From assembly GCA_021841935.1 (NCBI GenBank), contig JAKCDL010000011.1:1-32989 (forward strand): a DNA stretch of 32,989 nucleotides. The letters run 5' to 3'. A model generated the notes under the pieces. The model worked only from the letters and a program-made list of their open reading frames with translations, was not told the origin of the DNA and did not search any database. Position numbers and translations under genes: made by a program. This document shows, piece by piece, positions 26,031-32,989 of the stretch; position 1 is the first letter of the stretch; the number at the start of each line of letters is the position of its first letter. The stretch is from Actinomycetes bacterium. Lineage in GTDB: Bacteria; Actinomycetota; Acidimicrobiia; Acidimicrobiales; Acidimicrobiaceae.

Positions 26031-27002
26031 CTAAATGTGGCCCGCAATCGAGTGTGGCTGATACTTCGCTTCAAGGGACTTAATCTCCTCTTGCGAGAGG
26101 GTTATCTCGACGGAGGCGATCGCATCATCCAACTGTGTTACTTTCGTGACGCCGACGATAGGAGAGGAGACTTGTGGCTTTGAGAGGAGCCAGGCCATAG
26201 CAACCTGCGCCATTGCTACACCTCGCGACTGCGCTATTTGAGAGACCACTTCGACGATCTCTCTATCCTCGTCGCGATAGAGCGTTTTGCCAAATTCATC
26301 GGTCTCACTACGCGCAGATTTGGCGTCGAAGGCTCTGGTCAACTTGCCTCGCGCTAACGGCGACCACGGAATCAAGCCAACGCCTTGATCACCGCAAAGG
26401 GGTATCATCTCCCTCTCTTCTTCTCGGTAGATCAAGTTGTAGTGGTTTTGCATTGTGATGAACTTTGTCAGTCCAAGGCGCTCTTGCGTATAAAGCATCT
26501 TAGAAAATTGCCAAGCATACATTGAAGAGGCTCCAATGTAGCGAACCTTACCAGATCGGACCAGATCGTCAAGGGCAACTAAGGTCTCTTCAATTGGGGT
26601 CCTTGGGTCGAAGCGGTGTATTTGATACAGGTCGACATAATCCGTCTTTAGCCGCCTAAGTGAGTCGTCGATCTCGCGCATTATCACCTTACGGCTAAGG
26701 CCACCACCATTGGCTCCCTCTCGCATTCGACCGTGAACTTTGGTAGCGATGACTAGATCATCTCTATTTGCATACTTCGGGAGGATTCGACCGAGCATCT
26801 CTTCGGAGCTTCCAAGAGAATAGACGTTCGCTGTGTCGAGAAAGTTGATACCGTTCTCTAAACTTTTGCGAATTATGGCTTCAGATGTCTCCTCATCGAG
26901 GGTCCATGCGTGATTTCCTCGATTTGACTCCCCGAATGACATGCACCCGAGACAGATTCGGGATACTTCGAGGCCGCTCGTTCCAAGTCTCGTATATTTC
27001 AA
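26031..27002 (-). CDS. Aldo/keto reductase (YajO/AKR9-like)
   Basis: 323-residue NADPH-dependent AKR. Tetrad residues are visible: D56 and Y61 in FLDTANVYSLG, K88 in ATKVHG, H129 in DLYQIHRFD. The GLGLIPWSPLARG-like segment (GVGLIPWSPLARGKL) and the N-terminal LGCMSFGESNRGNHAW stretch place it in the YajO/AKR9 group, which differs from the AKR13-like enzyme 3 kb away. TTG at 27002 is chosen: AGAGGA lies 6 nt upstream and the protein then begins MKYTRLGTSGLEVS, the family's usual start. The GTG at 27017 used by a longer frame would place that ribosome binding site inside the gene. The substrate is unknown. It is a single-gene unit. Confidence 0.9.
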   Translation of the reverse strand: MKYTRLGTSGLEVSRICLGCMSFGESNRGNHAWTLDEETSEAIIRKSLENGINFLDTANVYSLGSSEEMLGRILPKYANRDDLVIATKVHGRMREGANGGGLSRKVIMREIDDSLRRLKTDYVDLYQIHRFDPRTPIEETLVALDDLVRSGKVRYIGASSMYAWQFSKMLYTQERLGLTKFITMQNHYNLIYREEEREMIPLCGDQGVGLIPWSPLARGKLTRAFDAKSARSETDEFGKTLYRDEDREIVEVVSQIAQSRGVAMAQVAMAWLLSKPQVSSPIVGVTKVTQLDDAIASVEITLSQEEIKSLEAKYQPHSIAGHI

Positions 27003-27017
27003 TGCTCTTCCTCTCAC

Positions 27018-27950
27018 GCATAACAGTTGTTCGGAGTCGAATATCGCCGTTGGCGGTTTCTCCGGCAGCGACTAATTGATCCGCACTATTGCACTTATTT
27101 TCTTGAATTTTATGCGAATGAAGGGTTACGTGAGTCGGGAAAGGCAAAGACGTTGATACTCGGATGCTCGAGCTCCAGGATTGGCAAGGGTAGCCTTCAG
27201 CTGTTCTGCAAACTTACGCTACTGTAGATTGGCACATTTGTCGATCAATCGTAGAGTCCCGCTTATGGCGTCCGAACTACCAACAACAACTTCTAATTCA
27301 ATAGCATTCGCAACGTATGTCTCTGGCGAAAATAATTAACCATTCAAGCAATAAATTCGATGGATGGTTGTAAGTTCGATAATTGATTGCACTAGGCATG
27401 CCATTAAGTGGTCTCTGAATTGGTCCCTTAGCTCAGGCAAACGAGAAATGCACTGTAAGTTTGGGCTCGATCGCTGCGAAACCTCGATTATTCCAAGAAT
27501 TAGGTCAGCACAAACGGTACTTGCCAAGTCCTAACGACGCTTTTGTTTAGTGAAGCGTCATTCTTTTGAATCAAAGCTGTTGGTGCGCTCTGAATTGGTC
27601 CCCTAATGTTTCTTTGTTCTGTTTGGGGGCCAGGGTATTGTGGCAACTTATCGGTGATTTGACATCGTTACCATGCGATAGGGCTTAGTTTGGCGCAAGT
27701 AGTCGCGATAAATCGTGACGATTTAGTGCATCTGTTCTATTGATTTGCAAAAACGTCGATAGTTAGCCTCCGGTTTGATCCATCGAGTGCGTGGGAGAGG
27801 TTAAAGGGTCTTTCGCTCGCGGTCTTCAATGCCCATGAAGTTGTGATTTCGGACATTTGATGTGTAGATCAGGAAGTCGGATCTAAGATACCCATGGCTT
27901 CATAGTCGCGGTTGTGTAGAGGAGTAAGTCCAATCGGAGTGCGAGATTTA
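27018..27950. other. Gene-free region with a duplicated 15-bp motif
   Basis: About 930 bp without a supported gene; short open frames on both strands lack ribosome binding sites and family resemblance. CTCTGAATTGGTCCC occurs twice in direct orientation (27413-27427 and 27588-27602), 175 bp apart, each followed by a similar YTA. A hairpin (GACGCTT...AAGCGTC, 27536-27559) with a T-rich tail lies between them. This could be the debris of a mobile element or an ncRNA locus, but neither is shown. Confidence 0.4.
27413..27602. repeat. Direct repeat pair, CTCTGAATTGGTCCC
   Basis: Two identical 15-bp copies (27413-27427 and 27588-27602) in direct orientation. The third and fourth bases beyond each copy also agree. 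No open frame resembling a transposase lies between or beside them. Confidence 0.55.
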
Positions 27951-28994
27951 ATGAAACGCTGCAGGTGGATGGCTGTTTTCCTCGTAGTAATTCCGATGAC
28001 GTTAGTGGCTCAGTTATTTCATCGAAGCGACCTAATCTTTCCCGAGGCTGCTGCCCTGACGATCGGCACCTGGGGGGGAGAGGCCCATGCTTGGTCATCC
28101 TCTAAGTTGAAGTTGCTGCTTTTGCCTCCACTTGCGGCATCAGTTGCAGTTGCGGGCAATGTTTTACACGTTCCGACTCTTCTCGCATTTCTCTTCATGG
28201 TTGCTGCGATACCGATGCTTCTCGACCGCTTAAATTCTGCTCTGATTCCCACGATATCCGCAGGAGCTTTGCCGACACTTTTTGATATTACGTCGGCGTG
28301 GTTTTTACTCGTCGTCTTTGCTATTACCGCAACTCTTTCGCTAGGCCTCTATATCGGAGACTTGTTCATGAAGGGTAAGGCTCTTCAAGTAAGTGAATCA
28401 GAGATCGATCACAGTTCAATCGACGCTATATCTTCGGATCTAGCGCACGTAGAGGATTCGAATAGCGTCCCTAAGGGTGAGCCAAAGGCTGCAGGCGGTC
28501 GTGATCAAAATGATATCGATGAAGATATACCGAAGTCGCCGCTTAGCAGAAGGCGAATTTTGATCTGGTTTATTGCTATATCGCTTTCGTGGACCATTGT
28601 TACGTGGTGGATCACACCACACGCAGCGTTGGCGCCTCCACTCTTCGTCTCTTTCTATGAGTGGATGAAGAGTTCCAACCGAACTTTTGGTCGATATTGG
28701 CGTAGGTGGCTTTCGATAACTTTGGCGATATCTATCGGCACGTTTGTCCACCATGAGATCAAGAATTACGCCCTATCCGCCTTAGTCTCTATATCAATAG
28801 CCTTTTTTATGATGCTGTTACTGGGCGAGATTCATCCACCAACCCTTGCTATCGCTCTTCTGCCACTGATCTTCACGGCTACCATACCCGTCGAAAGGGC
28901 AATTGACGTTTCACTGTCGATTGCGGTTCTCTATGGCTTAGGACTCTATCTACCAAAGGTCATCCGCTATCGAAAGTTGGCTATCGAACTGTAG
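27951..28994 (+). CDS. HPP-like integral membrane protein
   Basis: 347 residues from the chosen ATG, in two hydrophobic halves. The first (about 5-125) contains FPEAAALTIGTWGGEAHAW and PTISAGALPTLFDIT; the second (about 205-347) contains the HPP signature LLGEIHPPTLAIALLPLIF and WWITPHAALAPPLF. A charged, Asp/Glu-rich cytoplasmic loop (about 140-200) joins them. This matches HPP-family membrane proteins; members linked to nitrite transport exist, but the substrate here is not shown. The frame is open further upstream (to a TTG at 27912, with a GTG at 27939). ATG at 27951 is preferred because it begins with a positively charged start and a first TM, although the ribosome binding site is poor. 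It stands alone. Confidence 0.7.
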   Translation: MKRCRWMAVFLVVIPMTLVAQLFHRSDLIFPEAAALTIGTWGGEAHAWSSSKLKLLLLPPLAASVAVAGNVLHVPTLLAFLFMVAAIPMLLDRLNSALIPTISAGALPTLFDITSAWFLLVVFAITATLSLGLYIGDLFMKGKALQVSESEIDHSSIDAISSDLAHVEDSNSVPKGEPKAAGGRDQNDIDEDIPKSPLSRRRILIWFIAISLSWTIVTWWITPHAALAPPLFVSFYEWMKSSNRTFGRYWRRWLSITLAISIGTFVHHEIKNYALSALVSISIAFFMMLLLGEIHPPTLAIALLPLIFTATIPVERAIDVSLSIAVLYGLGLYLPKVIRYRKLAIEL

Positions 28995-29597
28995 ACATTT
29001 GGGCAAGGGATCTTCCAATTAACAGGCGAACCAGTAGTAGAGTGCATTTCCGAAGGCTGTTAGCGGAGGTACTCGGACGATCAAAGGAAATTTGCAACTA
29101 AGAGACTGGCGTTTAGACGGCCCATCATCGGTGTCTTTGTCCTATCACTAAATAAATGTCTGTGTTATGAGGGTGACTCCTCGAATCTCGTGCGAGCTGC
29201 CCGACCGTTGATTCGATGGATAATTGTCTTGCTAACCTTCTGCGCCAAAGCACGCTAGTTGCTACTTGACAATTTGGCTTCTATCATAAGGACGGATTAG
29301 TTACTTCGTTTAAAGATCGCCTGTTCGCCATCTGTTTAGAGTGTCGTAGGTCAATTGAGATAATCGATATCTAGCACAGTGCGATAAGCGAGGACACGCT
29401 GATGATGATTCACGACGATCCAAAGGTCAATTTGGTTTCGAATGTCTTGAAGTTTTAGGCAGTTTTTACTCGGTGTTAAAACGATAAATGATACTATCGT
29501 GTCACTTGAGTTGAATTACTGAACGGTTATTGGGTTTTAAGCTCTATTTAGATCTTGGAATCTTAGTTCTTAATTTGCAGAAAGGGTATTCGATACG
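28995..29597. other. Gene-free region upstream of the large secreted protein
   Basis: No gene seen. It holds the control region of the next gene: a small inverted repeat ACGATA-aatgatac-TATCGT (29481-29500) about 100 bp before its ATG, and AT-rich sequence after that. No convincing -35/-10 pair was identified. AAAGGG lies 11 nt before the ATG at 29598. Confidence 0.35.
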
Positions 29598-32500
29598 ATG
29601 AGTGGCCCTCGTAATAAAGTTCGATTCTCGCTTAATTTCATGGTTGCGTTGGCACTCGGTCTTGCAATAATCATTGGCAGTGGGTCAACATACCAACTTC
29701 AAGGAGTAGATGTTACGTCGTCGTCGCCTATTACTACCCTCTACGCTTCGGCCCACGGTCCAACAATCGGTGCCAACATTACTTGCTCCTTATCCTTTCC
29801 GTGTGGCTTGACGGCAGCCTTGAAGATTGCCGATGGCAGTGCTAATGACGTTACGATTATTCTTTTGACACCGGGAAGCGAAAGTTCTACTTCTAACGAT
29901 TATCTAGGTGGATTCGCGCTCGATAACCCAAATCCGATCACAATCACCATTCAAGCCAATACGGGTATAACACCCGTACTGAGTGGAGACTCACAAAGGA
30001 CCGTTATTTCGTACTCTGGTAATGCGAATCTTACACTCTCTGGCATAACTATTACAGGAGGCCAAGCGGGCAATGGTACTCCAGGTGCAGTCGGTAACTC
30101 GGGTACAAACGGAATTGATGGAGGAAGCGGCTCAGCCGGCGGAAACGGCAATAGCGGTGGAGGAATAAGCGATAATGCATTAGGCACCCTAACCCTAAGT
30201 AATTCGATAGTAACTAATAACTTTGCAGGAAATGGTGGTTACGGGGGCAATGGTGGTAACGGCGGTAGCACTACGACTAACGGAGCCTTCGGAGGAATAG
30301 GCGGCAGCGGCTCCGTTGGAGGAGATGGGGGTTCCGGTGGTGGTATAAGCAACTCCTCAAGTGGCTCTGTTGTTGTTGTGAATTCGACGATCTCTGACAA
30401 CCATGCTGGAATCGGCGGAGTTGGCGGCAGCGGTGGTGCAGGTGGAACTGGTGTTACAAGCTCAGCTAATGGAACCGGCGGAGTTGGCGGCAATGGTGGT
30501 ACTGGCGGCAACGGTGGTGGTATCAGCAATTCATCAACTGGTTCGGTAACTATCACCAATTCAACCATCTCTGATAATTACGCTGGAAATGGTGGCAACG
30601 GCGGAGCCGGCACGAGCGGTGCCGACGGAGGCCAAGGCGGCAATGGTGGTATTGGCGGCAACGGTGGTGGTATCAGCAATTCATCAACTGGTTCGGTAAC
30701 TATCACCAATTCAACCGTTTTTTACAATTACTCGGGCACCGGTGGTATCGGCGGTAGTGGCGGCAGCGGCGCACGGGGTAACGTCTCGGTCAATGGCGGC
30801 AACGGAGGCAACGGAGGCGATGGAGGAGAAGGTGGTAACGGCGGAAATGGTGGTGGAGTAAGTTCGTCGTATAACGGGAGTTTGTCGATAAGTGGTAACA
30901 GCTTCTCCTTCAATCAAACGGGTTTAGGGGGCACAGGTGGAACCGGCGGTAATGGGGTTAACGGCGGCCAAATTGGCACAGGTGGAACCGGCGGCAATGG
31001 TGGTATGGGCGGAGGCGTTTTTTTCAATTCGAACATTGGCCTGCTGCAAATATCAGGTGTAACGCTAGAAAAAAATGGTGATGGTGATGGAGGAATAGGC
31101 GGTTTAACAAATGGTGGAACCGGCGGCAATGGTGGAAGTGGCGGCTCCGGCGGAGCGATTTACTCCACCGCACCATCGGGTTCAACGGTATCGAACTCCA
31201 CATTTACAGGCAATTTCACAGGTAGCGGTGGTTCGGGGGCTAATGGAGCGAGCAGTTTGGTCAACGGCAGCGGCGGAAATGCGGGAGATGGCGGAGCAAT
31301 AGCAAACGTCTCTCCGAGTGGAGGTTTGACCATTACCTATTCGACTATTTCCTCCAATTACTCAGGTAATGGGGGTAATGTTGGTAGCGACTACGGTGTC
31401 GGCTCGCTGTCATTTAGCGGTACTAGCGGTAACGGCGGAAATGGCGGTGGTTTATATAACGGCGCTGGCTCCTTAGTCGCAACAGGCGATGCAATAACAG
31501 GCAACTATACAGGTGGGGCCGGTAGCACTTCTAAAGTCTTTGATGCCGCACTGGGTAGTCCCGGTAACGGAGGTGGAGTAAGTAACTTAGCAACACTTTC
31601 AGCCATCGATGACACGATTGCGTATAACGTTTCTGCGCAAGGTGGTGGAATCGAAAATGTCAGCGGCACTGCAACATCGATAAACGATACCTTCTCAAAG
31701 AACAGCGCATCTACCGGGGGAGGAATCGACAACGCTAGTGGTTCAACGCTGAATCTTGCTTCTAATGTGTTTGCGAACCAGCTATCAGGATCGAATTGCG
31801 CATTGAACGGCACTGTAGATGATCTCGGATATAACGTCGCAGATGATCTCAGTTGTCAACTCTCTTCAAAGCTAGATTTTGTGGATAGTCCTGGGGCTGG
31901 GTCGACTTCGACTGTAGATCTGTTTTCACCCCTTACATTGAATGGCGGAAGTACCGACACATTTCTGCCTAGTGGATCAAATCCCGTGGTCGGTTTGGTG
32001 CCACTTAATACCTCTGTGAAAATTAATAGCAATGTCATTCAACTTTGTCCCACGCTCGATCAACGAGGTTTAGCAAGCCCAACGAAGTCCAACTGCGATG
32101 CAGGATCTGTTCAAGTTGCGAAACAAACGATTTTGTTCAATGCTCCGTCAAGCGTTGGTTCTGGGCGATCATTGGTTCTAACTGCCAGTGGTGGTGGATC
32201 GGGAAACCCTGTAGTTTTTACGCTAGATCCGTCTACGTCGGGCTCTTCATGTTCATTAAACGGATCAAACCTCTTATTTCAAAACAGTGGCAACTGTGTG
32301 ATAGATGCAAATCTTCAAGGTAGTCAAAGTTATCTCGCGGCTCAACAGGTCCAACAGACCATAAAGGTTGTGCAAAATTCCCCACTACCTCCTCAGTTGA
32401 ATAATCCATCGTCTATTGGTTCGGACTCCGTCTTTTTGAGCTGGACCCCATCTGCGACCATCAGCAACTCCCCAGCTGATGGCTATACGGTCTTTTATGG

Positions 32501-32989
32501 AACGACACCCATCGGAAAATTAGCGCCTATAACTGCTATATGCGCGGGTAGTGTAGGCTCCTCGTCAACGCAGTGCACAGTTACTGGACTAAATCCTTCG
32601 ACTAGCTACTACTTCTACGTAGAGGCGAAAGATCAAGTCGGATCGTCATCTTCTTCCAATGAAGTATTTGCCACTACATCCTCGATCTCAATCCCCGCAT
32701 CAACCTCGGGAAGTGGAACTGGAACAGGAACAGGAACTGGCACTACATCATCCTCGGGAAGTGGCACCGGGAGTGCTTCGACAACAGGTTCGCAAAGCCC
32801 TTCGACTGTCCTAAACCCCGGTTACTGGCTAGTTGCATCAGATGGCGGAGTCTTTGCATATGGTGATGCAGCCTTCTACGGTTCACTCGGCGGAAGTATC
32901 ATAAACAAGCCCGTTGTGGGAATTGCCTCAACTCCAGATGGTAAAGGTTACTGGCTAGTTGCATCAGATGGCGGAGTCTTTGCATATGG
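29598..32989 (+). CDS. Large secreted Gly-rich beta-helix surface protein (3' end cut by window edge)
   Basis: The frame is open from ATG 29598 to the right edge (1130 codons). An N-terminal signal peptide or anchor (about 1-32) is followed by a beta-helix (about 45-730). Its rungs read [25 protein letters not shown] and [19 protein letters not shown]. Between rungs lie long Gly/Asn/Ser loops built of GGX triplets (about 155-665), resembling PE_PGRS loops. Then come a choice-of-anchor-Q-like end ([16 protein letters not shown]...[20 protein letters not shown], about 774-840), an Ig-like domain (about 843-925), an FN3 domain (about 928-1030), a Gly/Thr/Ser linker, and two copies of a 42-residue repeat starting [16 protein letters not shown] (from about 1075), the surface repeat common in Acidimicrobiia. 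Likely role: cell-surface adhesion, matrix or biofilm. The GGX loops may form polyglycine-II-type helices (inference). The C-terminus is missing. Confidence 0.85.
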   Translation, partial: MSGPRNKVRFSLNFMVALALGLAIIIGSGSTYQLQGVDVTSSSPITTLYASAHGPTIGANITCSLSFPCGLTAALKIADGSANDVTIILLTPGSESSTSNDYLGGFALDNPNPITITIQANTGITPVLSGDSQRTVISYSGNANLTLSGITITGGQAGNGTPGAVGNSGTNGIDGGSGSAGGNGNSGGGISDNALGTLTLSNSIVTNNFAGNGGYGGNGGNGGSTTTNGAFGGIGGSGSVGGDGGSGGGISNSSSGSVVVVNSTISDNHAGIGGVGGSGGAGGTGVTSSANGTGGVGGNGGTGGNGGGISNSSTGSVTITNSTISDNYAGNGGNGGAGTSGADGGQGGNGGIGGNGGGISNSSTGSVTITNSTVFYNYSGTGGIGGSGGSGARGNVSVNGGNGGNGGDGGEGGNGGNGGGVSSSYNGSLSISGNSFSFNQTGLGGTGGTGGNGVNGGQIGTGGTGGNGGMGGGVFFNSNIGLLQISGVTLEKNGDGDGGIGGLTNGGTGGNGGSGGSGGAIYSTAPSGSTVSNSTFTGNFTGSGGSGANGASSLVNGSGGNAGDGGAIANVSPSGGLTITYSTISSNYSGNGGNVGSDYGVGSLSFSGTSGNGGNGGGLYNGAGSLVATGDAITGNYTGGAGSTSKVFDAALGSPGNGGGVSNLATLSAIDDTIAYNVSAQGGGIENVSGTATSINDTFSKNSASTGGGIDNASGSTLNLASNVFANQLSGSNCALNGTVDDLGYNVADDLSCQLSSKLDFVDSPGAGSTSTVDLFSPLTLNGGSTDTFLPSGSNPVVGLVPLNTSVKINSNVIQLCPTLDQRGLASPTKSNCDAGSVQVAKQTILFNAPSSVGSGRSLVLTASGGGSGNPVVFTLDPSTSGSSCSLNGSNLLFQNSGNCVIDANLQGSQSYLAAQQVQQTIKVVQNSPLPPQLNNPSSIGSDSVFLSWTPSATISNSPADGYTVFYGTTPIGKLAPITAICAGSVGSSSTQCTVTGLNPSTSYYFYVEAKDQVGSSSSSNEVFATTSSISIPASTSGSGTGTGTGTGTTSSSGSGTGSASTTGSQSPSTVLNPGYWLVASDGGVFAYGDAAFYGSLGGSIINKPVVGIASTPDGKGYWLVASDGGVFAY
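30486..30716 (+). repeat. Intragenic duplication with 150-bp period
   Basis: Positions 30486-30566 and 30636-30716 (81 bp each) are identical but for one base (c at 30502, t at 30652). The period is 150 bp, 50 codons, so the frame is kept. Each copy spans the end of a GGX loop and a whole beta-helix rung ([18 protein letters not shown]). This points to a recent tandem duplication by recombination. Confidence 0.85.
32820..32989 (+). repeat. 42-codon C-terminal tandem repeats (cut by edge)
   Basis: Two copies at 32820 and 32946, a period of 126 bp (42 codons). The second is cut after 44 bp, all of which are identical to the first at DNA level. They encode [15 protein letters not shown] and continue [11 protein letters not shown] in the first copy. 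More copies probably follow beyond the window. Confidence 0.85.

Noticed and set aside
27336-27527. 63-codon minus-strand frame within the gene-free kilobase
   Set aside because: No ribosome binding site, no similarity recognised, and it crosses one of the direct repeats. Not called, and not evidence for a transposase.
29951-31813. Series of Pro-rich frames on the minus strand (PPLPPLPP repeats)
   Set aside because: They are the antisense of the Gly-rich GGX codons of the surface protein. They have no ribosome binding sites and arise from GGY/GGX codon bias.

Overview
The window looks like a chromosomal segment of an actinobacterium, most likely an acidophilic member of the Acidimicrobiia. 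This is inferred from the C-terminal repeats beginning [10 protein letters not shown] in the last gene (a surface repeat I associate with that group), the ZAS-type anti-sigma factor, the lineage of the small Cys-rich protein, frequent GTG/TTG starts and a moderate G+C content judged by eye. No rRNA, tRNA, CRISPR array, prophage or intact insertion sequence was seen.

Left part (1-8964): a cysK-cysE cysteine biosynthesis operon on the minus strand (cysE runs off the left edge), then a 51-residue Cys-rich protein on the plus strand whose start codon lies inside a CsoR/CstR-like inverted repeat. An unassigned stretch follows, ending in a strong hairpin. Next come a methyl-accepting chemotaxis protein (minus), an ABC-F ATPase (plus) and a divergent pair of a 14-TM MFS drug exporter and its probable TetR repressor.

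Middle part (9277-19197): an ECF sigma factor (minus) is divergent from a membrane anti-sigma factor with an HX3CX2C motif. Downstream of the latter lie a polytopic membrane protein fused to a Sco1/SenC copper/thiol domain and a secreted lipoprotein with an Asp-box. These four genes may form one envelope-stress or copper/redox module. A MATE transporter (minus), an acyl-CoA synthetase and an EAL-HDOD signalling protein follow.

Right part (19198-32989): an anchored secreted protein with NHL/PQQ-like and Kelch-like propellers, a CPA1 cation/proton antiporter, two aldo/keto reductases of different subfamilies, and a two-gene minus-strand unit. That unit holds a DUF429-like protein that appears to start at a non-canonical ATC codon and a 53-residue single-TM protein. 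Then come a roughly 0.95 kb gene-free stretch with a duplicated 15-bp motif, an HPP-like membrane protein, and the 5' 3.4 kb of a large secreted protein. This last gene encodes a beta-helix with long Gly/Asn-rich insertions, an Ig-like and an FN3 domain, and C-terminal surface repeats; it is cut by the right edge.

Most genes are single-gene units separated by hairpins. The points most worth pursuing are the Gly-rich beta-helix protein, the apparent ATC start, the CsoR/CstR-like site on the Cys-rich peptide gene, and the sigma/anti-sigma/Sco-fusion module.
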